31,163 nt of DNA, taken from positions 1 through 31,163 of the forward strand of contig CAJUOO010000036.1 of assembly GCA_910588535.1 (NCBI GenBank), read 5' to 3'. This document shows positions 23,113 through 31,089 of this stretch, piece by piece. Origin of the DNA: an uncultured Lachnospiraceae bacterium. Its GTDB lineage: Bacteria; Bacillota; Clostridia; Lachnospirales; Lachnospiraceae. Numbering within the stretch: position 1 is the first letter of the stretch; every line of letters begins with the position of its first letter. Both the position numbers and the translations under genes were made by a program. The notes below the pieces were generated by a model. The model searched no databases. It saw nothing but the letters and a program-made list of their open reading frames with translations, and was not told the origin of the DNA.

Positions 23113-24435
23113 TTATTCCTGTTTTTTAAAGAAGTTCCAATTAAGCCCGTTGGTAAAACGCAGCAACTCAAAGAAATTCATCTCAAACACACGAACTGCG
23201 TCCTCCTCTGGCATCTCAACCGATTCTGTGGATTGATAAACCGCACAGATTCCATCCATGGAGGCCATCGGGGCTTTTATATCAAAGTCAAAAATTACTT
23301 TTTCTTTTCCCTCAAAACTGATATCCACAACAAAAAGCTGCATCACATATGGCTTGGTAAGAGAAAGACTACCATGAAGTATCCTCCCCTCCTCTAGAAA
23401 TTCATAATTGCTGACAATCTGCAGCCCATAGCGAATATCCTCCCACACGATAATAAGCTCTGTCAATACACTATCCCATGGATTCTCTACCCCCTTTGGA
23501 TAGAAAACCAACTCCAAGGGGATGTTCCATCCGTTGGCGATAAGCGTGCCCTCAAGCTCCAGCTTTACTATCCTTTTCTTGCTGTCCATGCAGATAGTGA
23601 CAGGAAGCTCCGCCTCCTTCACAGCCATAGAATACCCGCTCTCTTTTTGCATTGTTTCCTCAAAAAAAAGATTGATCTGTCTCGTTGGCAATGTCACATG
23701 ATATACCGTGCAGCTCTCATAACTTCCATCAAAAAGAACTTCATCCTTCTGTTTTGTCTTTTCGACGGTGATCTCTTGATACAGCTCCCCGACAAGCTTT
23801 ATCCCCTCCTGCCACGTGAATCCAAAAAGCTTTTTCTCTCCTCCAAGGATACTCATATCATAGAAAATATATTCACTTAGATCATCCTCCGGCAGGGAAA
23901 GTGTTTCACCCAGTATATTGTGCAACAAAGAGCTCTTATATTGCGCCTTCACATTATCAGGAGAAAAGGCAAGCCAGCTCTCATGCAGATTGGGAATATA
24001 CACCATCACATTCTCCTCATCCGCATATCCTTCCACATGGACGGAAACTTCCCCGTGCAATGCCGCGTCAACCTGAAAATCCGCCTGCCTTTTCTCCATA
24101 TCTCTGTGAATTCTATAATCTGCCGAGGTATTTTTCAGATACGGCAACAAGAAACGATAGCGCTGTTCCACCCATTCCTTTGCAATATCTCTAACTGCCA
24201 GCTTACCCTCACAGACAAGCCGATCGGATTGTAACAGATCAAGAAGACTGTCCATCTCATACCTCTCGTCTGTCAGTCCGGCAAATAGAGAGGCAACCGC
24301 CTTAATCACTCTAGGCTTCTGCTGCTTTTCCTCCATCACTCTAAGCCCGACTGTCACAACACTCACGCACACTGCTGCCAGCATAACCACAACAATTCCT
24401 TTTATAAAAAAAGGAAGCTTTTTTATGCTCTTCAT
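23113..24435 (-). CDS. Unrecognised membrane-anchored extracytoplasmic protein
   Basis: A 440-aa protein I do not recognise. It starts with a basic stretch and one membrane segment (about 12-33) not followed by a clear cleavage site, so it is probably anchored with most of the chain outside the cell. The rest is acidic and looks beta-rich, with no Cys pairs, repeats or catalytic motif that I can see. ATG has AGAGGG upstream. It starts 14 nt after the LTA-synthase-like gene and ends 55 nt before the dacF-like gene, so a role in cell-wall or lipoteichoic-acid metabolism, for example as accessory to the sulfatase, is a reasonable guess from context only. Confidence 0.8.
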   Translation of the reverse strand: MKSIKKLPFFIKGIVVVMLAAVCVSVVTVGLRVMEEKQQKPRVIKAVASLFAGLTDERYEMDSLLDLLQSDRLVCEGKLAVRDIAKEWVEQRYRFLLPYLKNTSADYRIHRDMEKRQADFQVDAALHGEVSVHVEGYADEENVMVYIPNLHESWLAFSPDNVKAQYKSSLLHNILGETLSLPEDDLSEYIFYDMSILGGEKKLFGFTWQEGIKLVGELYQEITVEKTKQKDEVLFDGSYESCTVYHVTLPTRQINLFFEETMQKESGYSMAVKEAELPVTICMDSKKRIVKLELEGTLIANGWNIPLELVFYPKGVENPWDSVLTELIIVWEDIRYGLQIVSNYEFLEEGRILHGSLSLTKPYVMQLFVVDISFEGKEKVIFDFDIKAPMASMDGICAVYQSTESVEMPEEDAVRVFEMNFFELLRFTNGLNWNFFKKQE

Positions 24436-24449
24436 AATTCCCTCTTTCC

Positions 24450-26480
24450 CTACATACTCTCACTTGGATGATAGATATATTCCTCTGTATGACTCAAGCT
24501 CACTGCATCTTTTCCTGCCTGATAAATGATAATACTGTCTCCGTCCTTCAGCACTTTTTCAATCTTTAGCTCCTGCGATGATACATATTCCGCCTCTATC
24601 TCATTTCCATTGATCCGCACATGGCTATAATGTGTAAAATGACTGCCCACAATCAGTGTAGAATCTTCCTTCACCCTCACCCCACTCACCGTGATCGGCT
24701 CTGTGCCCATCACAAGTTTTGACGGCTGGTAAGGCATCTCTCCATTATAGACTTCTCTGTCCCCATACAGCATATCAAACTGTAAGAGCTTAAGCCCCTC
24801 AAGATAATCCTCCTTCACCGCAAATGCCTGATGGTACTTTGTCAGTATGCCATTATACAGTCCTGACTGCTCCATCACATAGGCGGAGAGCTGGTATGCC
24901 TCCAGATTTCTGTCCTTCTTGGCAAGCCCATAATTATCCCAGATAATATATTCCGTCTGAAACAGATCCCCATGAAAGAGATCCTCCTCAGTCCAGTCAA
25001 ATCCCGGCAGATGATCCCCATACATCACAAGAATGATCTCCTCTGGAAAATCAGAAAGAAATTTTGTCAAATCCCCAAGAAACTGATCCATCTCATACAT
25101 CTGATTGACATAATATTCCAGACGATTCTTCTCCTCGCTTTTCTCATCGTCAATACTCTCATCCGTCTTTATCTGAATCCAAAGCGGCTCCGATTCCTTT
25201 GTCGGATAGCTGCCATGACCCTGAACTGAGATCACATATAGCACATCCTTTCCCGATGTGCTCTTCAGCGCCTTCTGAATCTCCCCTGTCAAAACAGCAT
25301 CCTTCGCCCATCCGACAGATGTGTACTCCAAGGAATCCGCATCCATATATTCCAGAGAGGTAAAGCCATCAAAACCTAACATAGGAAAAATCTGATTCCT
25401 CTCATAGAAGGTTCCGTCATTATTATGTATCACACGGCTATAATACCCTTCCTCTCTGAGATTATATGCAATGCTCTCACAGGTGGTTTCTTTTAATATC
25501 GTTTTATATGGATATTCTCCCGGACCAAAAAAATCCAGATTCATCCCAGTGATCACTTCAAATTCTGTATTTGCCGTCCCCGCACCCACAGATGGAACAT
25601 GCAAATATCCCGAAGAATATCTCTCCTTCATCGCCGTAAAATTGGGAAGGGGATTGTCAGAAAAGCTGACTCCCTTAAGATACGTTGGATCAAAAAATGA
25701 TTCTAACTGCAGAAAAATCAGATTGGGCAGTATCTTCTCCTCCTCTTTTACAACATCGGGATAAGAAGAATGACGAATTGGTTGCTGTACCTCTTGAATC
25801 AGCTCATCCACAATCTCAGAAGAATAGTCGGCTGGCTTATCTATCCCAGTATTTATCAGGCTATTGCCAAAACAATAGGGAAAACCATATTTCATATAAG
25901 CATTTCCTATATTTCCAAAGTTATCCGCCAAAAGTCCTGTTCGTATACCGGCGTGCGTGGCAAAGTCTGCCAGAAGAAACAAGCCCCCGATATAGAACAT
26001 AACATTTCGATAGCAAATCCTCTCCACCCTCTTTGGCGCCTTCCAAAAAACTATCCCCATCAGCACCAGCAGCCCAACTGCTCCTGCCGCCAACCATATT
26101 ATCTGCTTTTTGTCCAGATAGCTGCCCATCACGGCATAGGCAGACTTTAATAACAGCATATCCGATGCCGTAAACGGTGTTGTGCGAAACACCAATATAA
26201 TGCTGTTAATCACTCCCAAAACCAGCCACACAATAGCAAGCAGGGAAAAGGCAAACACCCTGCGTCTGGTCAGCAGAGCGAGGGAAACCGTAAACGCAAT
26301 CACAAGGCTGTTGTACAGAAAAACAAGCGGCCTGTCCACCAAATAATCCAATACATTAAAAAACGATTTCCTGCTTAAAAGCTCCACGCCGGTATTTAGC
26401 AAAATTCCCAGAACCATACAAAATACATAGGGATTTTCACCAATCCTTTGTAATAGATGCCTTCGTTTTTCTATTTTCAT
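24450..26480 (-). CDS. LTA-synthase-like sulfatase-family protein with C-terminal IPT-like domain
   Basis: A membrane phosphoglycerol-transferase-type protein of 676 aa. About five N-terminal membrane segments (to about 175) are followed by an external alkaline-phosphatase-fold domain. By comparison with LtaS, the metal ligands are Glu260 (LQLESFFD), the catalytic Thr302 (VGAGTANTEFE) and Asp489/His490 (MYGDHLPG); His422 is in QGHGSYP. Such enzymes transfer glycerol-phosphate from phosphatidylglycerol to a glycolipid or polymer. Residues 587-676 add a beta-sandwich-like module with the pattern LIVGSHFTHYSHVRINGNEI that resembles an IPT/TIG domain, unlike standard LtaS. ATG has AGGAGG three bases upstream. 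Whether it makes LTA, primes it or modifies another glycan is unknown. Confidence 0.88.
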   Translation of the reverse strand: MKIEKRRHLLQRIGENPYVFCMVLGILLNTGVELLSRKSFFNVLDYLVDRPLVFLYNSLVIAFTVSLALLTRRRVFAFSLLAIVWLVLGVINSIILVFRTTPFTASDMLLLKSAYAVMGSYLDKKQIIWLAAGAVGLLVLMGIVFWKAPKRVERICYRNVMFYIGGLFLLADFATHAGIRTGLLADNFGNIGNAYMKYGFPYCFGNSLINTGIDKPADYSSEIVDELIQEVQQPIRHSSYPDVVKEEEKILPNLIFLQLESFFDPTYLKGVSFSDNPLPNFTAMKERYSSGYLHVPSVGAGTANTEFEVITGMNLDFFGPGEYPYKTILKETTCESIAYNLREEGYYSRVIHNNDGTFYERNQIFPMLGFDGFTSLEYMDADSLEYTSVGWAKDAVLTGEIQKALKSTSGKDVLYVISVQGHGSYPTKESEPLWIQIKTDESIDDEKSEEKNRLEYYVNQMYEMDQFLGDLTKFLSDFPEEIILVMYGDHLPGFDWTEEDLFHGDLFQTEYIIWDNYGLAKKDRNLEAYQLSAYVMEQSGLYNGILTKYHQAFAVKEDYLEGLKLLQFDMLYGDREVYNGEMPYQPSKLVMGTEPITVSGVRVKEDSTLIVGSHFTHYSHVRINGNEIEAEYVSSQELKIEKVLKDGDSIIIYQAGKDAVSLSHTEEYIYHPSESM

Positions 26481-26504
26481 ATTCCTCCTGCCAGATCCCT
26501 GCTT

Positions 26505-26520
26505 TGAAATATATATTTCA
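26505..26520. promoter_or_regulatory. Perfect 16-bp AT-rich palindrome upstream of the LTA-synthase-like gene
   Basis: TGAAATATATATTTCA is a perfect palindrome in the 60-nt gap between pyrD and the sulfatase gene, 25 bp from the latter's start. It could be an operator at the metabolic boundary of the block, or chance in AT-rich DNA. I see no convincing promoter around it. Confidence 0.35.
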
Positions 26521-26540
26521 CCTAAAACTATGTACTGTGA

Positions 26541-27440
26541 TTACACAATACCAATAATCTCTTTTACATCCTTATATCCATATTTTTCCAGATAGCGCTC
26601 TATCCCCTCCACCACTTGAATGGTGGTGTCAGGCTGGTAGAAGTTTGCTGTTCCTACAGATACCGCTGTCGCTCCTGCAAGCATAAATTCTATTGCATCC
26701 TCCCAAGACGCAATCCCTCCCATGCCAATCACAGGAAGCCCTACCGCATGAGATGCCTGATACACCATATGAACCGCCACCGGCTTAACAGCAGGGCCAG
26801 ACAGACCACCTGTCCTGTTCGCAAGTGCAAAGTTTCTCTTGTGAATATCAATCTTCATCCCGGTCAAGGTGTTGATAAGTGATATGGCGTCTGCTCCTCC
26901 TGCCTCCGCTGCCCTCGCCATATCGGCAATGCTTGTCACATTCGGGCTAAGCTTCATAATAACAGGCTGCTTTGCATATCTCTTAATCGCCTTTGTTATG
27001 GATTCCACCGCCTTTGTATTCTGACCAAAGGCAATGCCGCCCTCTTTTACATTCGGGCAGGAGATATTGATCTCTAGCATATCCACCGGCTCCCCGCTAA
27101 GGCGCTCCACCACCTCGCAATAATCGCTCTCCGATTTTCCACAGACATTTACAATAATCCTTGTATTATATTTTTTTAAAAATGGAATGTCCCTCTTGAC
27201 AAATACATCCACGCCCGGATTCTGAAGACCGATCGCATTCAGCATCCCGCCGTAGGTCTCCGCAATACGCGGAGTGGGATTTCCCTGCCAAGGCTCCTTT
27301 GACACACCTTTTGTCACCACCGCGCCAAGACGATTCAAATCAATCAGTTCACCATATTCCTGCCCGGAGCCGAAAGTTCCCGACGCCGTCATCACTGGAT
27401 TTTTAAACTCTACACCTGCTATCGTCACTTTTGTGTTCAT
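26541..27440 (-). CDS. pyrD: Dihydroorotate dehydrogenase B, catalytic subunit
   Basis: An FMN enzyme of 299 aa, class 1B, oxidising dihydroorotate to orotate in pyrimidine synthesis. The catalytic base is Cys128 in EINISCPNVKEGG, diagnostic of class 1; FMN-binding segments include NPVMTASGTFGSG, VIMKLSPN, and GMGGIASWEDA. The start is ATG 27440, which overlaps the pyrK stop (TGATG) and has AGGAGG upstream; the frame continues to 27485 but that part is not conserved. The adjacent pyrK supplies the FAD/2Fe-2S subunit that passes electrons to NAD+. It is the last pyr gene; the LTA-synthase-like gene starts 60 nt later. Confidence 0.96.
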   Translation of the reverse strand: MNTKVTIAGVEFKNPVMTASGTFGSGQEYGELIDLNRLGAVVTKGVSKEPWQGNPTPRIAETYGGMLNAIGLQNPGVDVFVKRDIPFLKKYNTRIIVNVCGKSESDYCEVVERLSGEPVDMLEINISCPNVKEGGIAFGQNTKAVESITKAIKRYAKQPVIMKLSPNVTSIADMARAAEAGGADAISLINTLTGMKIDIHKRNFALANRTGGLSGPAVKPVAVHMVYQASHAVGLPVIGMGGIASWEDAIEFMLAGATAVSVGTANFYQPDTTIQVVEGIERYLEKYGYKDVKEIIGIV

Positions 27441-28207
27441 CACAGCTCCACCTCCTCTGCCTGAAATACAGGACCATCCTTGCAAACCCTCTTATTTTTG
27501 ACATTGGTGTGGGAATCTGTCTCCTTTGACTGGCAGACGCATGCAAGGCACGCGCCAATTCCGCATGCCATGCGCTCTTCCACAGAAATCTGCGCCTCAA
27601 TCCCCTTCTCTGCCGCATATTCCTTGACTGCGCGAAGCATTGGAGTCGGGCCACAGGCATAGATAATATCTGCCTCAATCCCTTTCTCCTTGATCGCATC
27701 AATCACAGTTCCCTTGATGCCTATGCTTCCATTCTCTGTCGCAATCGTGAGTGTACCATATTTTGACAAAGCATCTGCAAGAAAAATCTCATCCTGATAC
27801 CCAGCCACAATCTGCCTCTCACAATTAAGCTGCTTTGCCAGCTCCACAAGTGGAGGGATGCCAATTCCCCCGCCAATTAAAAGCGCCCTTTTCTCCTTTA
27901 ATGTATAGCCATTTCCCAGAGGTCCCATAATAAATAGTGCGGCCCCCGCATGATAATGTGAAAACTCCTCCGTGCCCTTTCCGGCAACCCGGTACACAAC
28001 ACGCACCATTCCCTTTTCTTTATTTATCTCGCAGATACTGATAGGGCGAGGCAGCAGCCTTGACCCCTCCTCTCCAAATATCGAGATAAACTGCCCCGGT
28101 TTTGCCGCACCTGCAATTTTCTCTGTCTGAAACCAGATACTGTACACATTTGTAGCTATCTCGTCCTGCCGAACGATAACCGCTCTCTCCTTCCATTTCT
28201 CTGCCAT
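27440..28207 (-). CDS. pyrK: Dihydroorotate dehydrogenase B, electron transfer subunit
   Basis: A 255-aa ferredoxin-reductase-like subunit. The FAD-binding motif RPISI (54-58) and the NAD site GGGIGIPPLVELA (112-124) are followed by the C-terminal 2Fe-2S cluster Cys215-x4-Cys220-x2-Cys223 with Cys242. An extra Cys225 lies within the cluster loop. The last 13 or so residues run into the pyrD start (TGATG). ATG has GGGAG upstream, 18 nt after the pyrF stop. Together with PyrD it forms the heterotetramer that uses NAD+ as acceptor. Confidence 0.96.
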   Translation of the reverse strand: MAEKWKERAVIVRQDEIATNVYSIWFQTEKIAGAAKPGQFISIFGEEGSRLLPRPISICEINKEKGMVRVVYRVAGKGTEEFSHYHAGAALFIMGPLGNGYTLKEKRALLIGGGIGIPPLVELAKQLNCERQIVAGYQDEIFLADALSKYGTLTIATENGSIGIKGTVIDAIKEKGIEADIIYACGPTPMLRAVKEYAAEKGIEAQISVEERMACGIGACLACVCQSKETDSHTNVKNKRVCKDGPVFQAEEVEL

Positions 28208-28225
28208 AGCTCTCTCCCTTCCCTT

Positions 28226-29155
28226 TTATCTTACACGGCTAAGTGCTCCATTGATATCTGCTACCATATCAAGCACAGCCTGTCTGGATGCATCCGCATA
28301 ATTCTCCTCGCCAAAGGAAGCATATTCTTCCTTTTTATATGCTGCGATTATCCCGCGAGAGGAATTGACTATCGCGCCCAGCCCGTCCTCATTAAAGCAA
28401 TTTACCAGATCCTCTGCCTTTCCCCCCTGTGCGCCATATCCCGGCACCAGAAAATAGCTCTTTGGCATTAATTTTCGAAGTATCTTGCCCTGTTCTGGAT
28501 AGGTTGCGCCCACCACTGCACCGATATAGCTGTAGGAATCGCCCATATGCTGCTCGCCCCACTCTGCCACCTGCTCGCCCACTACCTCATAGAGCGGCCT
28601 TCCGTCAATCAACCTGTCCTGAAACTCTCCGCTGGAAGGATTCGAGGTCTTGACAAGCACAAAAATTCCCTTTTTCTCCTGCTCGCAAACCTTTATAAAA
28701 GGTTTTACTCCGTCCGATCCCAGATAAGGATTCACTGTGACAAAATCCTCCCCAAACGGCCGATAGCTCTTAGAGCCTATAGTCACTGTTCCAAGATGAG
28801 CCACAGCATATGCCTCAGAGGTAGAACCAATATCGCCTCTCTTGACATCTCCTATCACGACTAAGCCCTTTTCTTTTGCATAATCCACTGTTTTCCTAAA
28901 AGCGATAAGCCCATCCACACCAAATTGCTCATACATGGCGATCTGTGGCTTAACAGCAGGAATCAGATCGGCTGTCGCGTCCAAAATCCCCTTATTAAAC
29001 TCCCAGACTGCCTCCGATGCCGCCTTAAGCGTCTCACCGTGCTCCTTCATCGCCTTGTCAAGCAAATGTTTTGGAATATAGCTTAACATTGGGTCCAATC
29101 CAACTACAATCGGTGCATCTGTTCTCTTAATATTCTGAATTAATTGATTAATCAT
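28226..29155 (-). CDS. pyrF: Orotidine 5'-phosphate decarboxylase
   Basis: A 309-aa enzyme converting OMP to UMP, the last step of de novo UMP synthesis. The active-site motif is DVKRGDIGST with Asp103, Lys105 and Asp108. The phosphate-binding end is IVNSSRGIIAAY. The length and the motif TSNPSSGEFQD place it in the longer type 2 (mycobacterial-type) family, which is common in Lachnospiraceae. ATG at 29155 has GGGAG six bases upstream. It follows pyrC by 21 nt and precedes pyrK by 18 nt. Confidence 0.96.
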   Translation of the reverse strand: MINQLIQNIKRTDAPIVVGLDPMLSYIPKHLLDKAMKEHGETLKAASEAVWEFNKGILDATADLIPAVKPQIAMYEQFGVDGLIAFRKTVDYAKEKGLVVIGDVKRGDIGSTSEAYAVAHLGTVTIGSKSYRPFGEDFVTVNPYLGSDGVKPFIKVCEQEKKGIFVLVKTSNPSSGEFQDRLIDGRPLYEVVGEQVAEWGEQHMGDSYSYIGAVVGATYPEQGKILRKLMPKSYFLVPGYGAQGGKAEDLVNCFNEDGLGAIVNSSRGIIAAYKKEEYASFGEENYADASRQAVLDMVADINGALSRVR

Positions 29156-29176
29156 AACTTCTCCCTCATCTCTTTT

Positions 29177-30454
29177 CTATTTTTCTTCATAAACTATCGT
29201 CCCGTCCACAATGGTCATCCTTACCTTCCCCTTCACCTTTCTGCCGTGAAATGGAGTATTTTTTCCCTTTGATGCAAATAAGCTGGCATCAATCACATAC
29301 TCTGCCTCTGGATCAATAAGAGTGATATCTGCCGCCTTTCCAACCTTTAAGCTTCCCCTATCGAGCTTTAAAATTCGTGCAGGATTTGTGCTCATCTTCT
29401 CCGCCATCTGATACGGCGTCAAATATCCCTCCTCCACAAGGCAGGTGATGGTGAGAGCCACCGCTGTCTCCGATCCGACAATGCCAAAGGGTGCTTCCGC
29501 CATAGGCTTCTTCTTCTCATCCACATGGTGAGGCGCATGGTCGGTTGCGATAACATCAAAAATACCATCCCGCAGCCCCTCCTTCAATGCCTGTCTGTCC
29601 TCCTGTCTGCGAAGTGGCGGATTCATCTTAAAGTTTGTATCACCCGGCACAATATCCTCCTCCGTCAAGGCAAAATGATGTGGGCAGACCTCGCCCGTCA
29701 CCGTCAAGCCCTCCTCCTTCGCCTCCTTTACCATGCGTGCACTGTCCTTTGTGGAACAATGACATAGATGAAGCCTTGCCCCCGTCTCCTTCGCAAGAAG
29801 AATATCCCTCGCTGTTATCACATCCTCCACAGCATTAGAGATGCCCTCCACGCCATTTTCCTCTGCAATCTTTCCGGCATTGAGCGCTCCTCTTCCCACC
29901 AGATTCTTGTCCTCACAGTGCGCCATCACAAGCACATCCTTCTCTGCCGCCCGTTTCATGGCCTCCCGGTATAATGCCGCATTCATCACAGATTTTCCAT
30001 CCTCGCTGATGGCGATCGCCCCCGCTGCTGCCATGCCGGCGATATCGGTAAGCTCCTCTCCCTGCTGCCCCAATGTAACAGCGCCCACAGGAAGCACATG
30101 CACAGGGGCCTCCTCTGCCGCTTTCTGAACAACAAAGCTCACCCTCTCAGGATTATCCGTGGCTGGCTTTGTATTTGGCATAGGACAGATCGTTGTAAAA
30201 CCGCCGCGCGCCGCCGCCATACCGCCCGTGCGGATCGTCTCCTTATGCTCAAACCCCGGCTCTCTTAGATGAACATGCATATCAATGAGCCCCGGCATCA
30301 CATACATGCCGCAGGCATCCACCACGCGGTCAGCATCTGTGTCTATGGACTCCTCTATCTGCGATACCTTTCCATCCACAAGAAGAAGATCCATCACCCT
30401 GTCAAGCTGCTGAGAGGGGTCCAGAATCCTGCCGCCTTTTATTAATATACTCAT
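29177..30454 (-). CDS. pyrC: Dihydroorotase (class I)
   Basis: A metal-dependent cyclic amidohydrolase of 425 aa that converts carbamoyl-aspartate to dihydroorotate. The metal site starts with His60-x-His62 in DMHVHLREPG; further ligands are in ISEDGKSV (Asp), MAHCED, LHLCHCST and IATDHAPHH (catalytic Asp). I use ATG 30454 (MSILIKGGRIL), with AGGA seven bases upstream; the frame extends to 30493 through a predicted leader hairpin, which makes that start unlikely. It is the first gene of the pyr cluster, with a good promoter 67-95 nt upstream. The other pyrimidine genes (carAB, pyrB, pyrE) are not in the window downstream. Confidence 0.95.
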   Translation of the reverse strand: MSILIKGGRILDPSQQLDRVMDLLLVDGKVSQIEESIDTDADRVVDACGMYVMPGLIDMHVHLREPGFEHKETIRTGGMAAARGGFTTICPMPNTKPATDNPERVSFVVQKAAEEAPVHVLPVGAVTLGQQGEELTDIAGMAAAGAIAISEDGKSVMNAALYREAMKRAAEKDVLVMAHCEDKNLVGRGALNAGKIAEENGVEGISNAVEDVITARDILLAKETGARLHLCHCSTKDSARMVKEAKEEGLTVTGEVCPHHFALTEEDIVPGDTNFKMNPPLRRQEDRQALKEGLRDGIFDVIATDHAPHHVDEKKKPMAEAPFGIVGSETAVALTITCLVEEGYLTPYQMAEKMSTNPARILKLDRGSLKVGKAADITLIDPEAEYVIDASLFASKGKNTPFHGRKVKGKVRMTIVDGTIVYEEK

Positions 30455-30468
30455 GACAATCCTAACTT

Positions 30469-30496
30469 GCAGTGAGAAAACATTTCCTCGCACTGC
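30469..30496 (-). promoter_or_regulatory. Leader hairpin of the pyrC mRNA
   Basis: GCAGTG (30496-30491) pairs with CACTGC (30474-30469), with further partial pairing of the GAG and AAA next to them. It lies between the promoter and the AGGA ribosome binding site of pyrC, ending 15 nt before the ATG. No T-run follows, so a translational rather than a terminator-type role is more likely. No PyrR-box-like sequence is evident. Confidence 0.5.
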
Positions 30497-30520
30497 TCTC
30501 CCTTCCTTGTTATTTTTCCC

Positions 30521-30549
30521 ATTTTAGCATAAAATGAGGGCAAATACAA
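30521..30549 (-). promoter_or_regulatory. Promoter of the pyrC-F-K-D cluster
   Basis: On the minus strand TTGTAT (30544-30549), 17-nt spacer ending in an extended TGC, TAAAAT (30521-30526). The initiation region reads GGGAAAAATAAC, and the predicted leader is about 60 nt. Confidence 0.7.
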
Positions 30550-30585
30550 CCTTAGAATCGGGGTGAATAATGGATATAAGATTAT

Positions 30586-30624
30586 AAAAAAATCGAGTAG
30601 GAGAACGACCTTTTCCCCTACTCG
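30586..30624 (-). terminator. Rho-independent terminator after the flavodoxin-family pseudogene
   Basis: On the minus strand CGAGTAGG (30624-30617) pairs with CCTACTCG (30601-30594), with three further pairs beyond one mismatch, and is followed by ATTTTTTT. It lies 54 nt past the end of the pseudogene and upstream of the pyrC promoter, insulating the two. Confidence 0.85.
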
Positions 30625-30677
30625 TCATATATAACGTGTACAGCTTTCTCTCCTAATTTTCCTATGGGTGTTATATT

Positions 30678-30944
30678 TTAGGAAAACAAGCTAGCATAGA
30701 TACTTTTTCCAAACTCAAAGGCTTCTTTCAAATATGATACGGCTTGTTCAAATGTCCAGAAAAAATCATCTGCAAAAGTCATAAGCAAGGCACAATCATG
30801 TATTGGATATTTTTCATATCACCCTAAAAGCAGGGTTTCATCTTTTTCTGCAATACAGTAAAATCGTTCGATAAACGCTTCTACCAGTTGTGCCATATTT
30901 CCCTTTGTGCGTCCACCGCCTAAAATAATAAGTATTTTTTTCAA
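30678..30944 (-). pseudogene. Decayed flavodoxin-family NAD(P)H oxidoreductase
   Basis: Reading the minus strand from TTG 30944 gives KKILIILGGGRTKGNMAQLV, the FMN-phosphate-binding N-terminus of flavodoxin-fold NAD(P)H-dependent oxidoreductases, then at once AFIERFYCIAEKDE, a segment that in complete relatives lies some 80 residues further on. A TGA at 30819-30821 interrupts the frame just before YEKYPIHDCALLMTFADDFF, exactly where relatives have GRYEKYP, so it looks like a CGA-to-TGA change. The frame then continues through WTFEQAVSYLKEAFEFGKSI to TAA at 30678-30680. Total length is 88 codons against about 190-200 for relatives, so at least two internal deletions plus one nonsense codon, all in one frame. 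The family alignment is from memory. Confidence 0.8.
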
Positions 30945-30976
30945 AATTCCACTCACTCCCTTGTTCAATTTTGCTC

Positions 30977-31005
30977 TTTATACTATTCTATATTTGCGAT
31001 GTCAA
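30977..31005 (-). promoter_or_regulatory. Promoter of the flavodoxin-family pseudogene
   Basis: On the minus strand TTGACA (31000-31005), 17-nt spacer, TATAAA (30977-30982): near-perfect sigma-A promoter, 33 nt upstream of the remnant start. The -35 is preceded by GTGCTTACTTG (31020-31010), which resembles half of the operators bound by HxlR-type regulators that often control such oxidoreductases (inference). Confidence 0.7.
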
Positions 31006-31089
31006 AAAACAAGTAAGCACTTTTTTGAACCATAGCGGCTGTTACTTTTACAAGGTTGCTTCATTACAAGTTATCCCGTCTTGGTATTT

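Noticed and set aside
27441..27485. Longer N-terminus for PyrD
   Set aside because: The extension overlaps pyrK out of frame, is not conserved in PyrD, and the ATG at 27440 makes a standard TGATG junction.
30455..30550. PyrR-dependent attenuator upstream of pyrC
   Set aside because: No terminator/antiterminator pair or PyrR-binding consensus is visible; only one hairpin without T-run.
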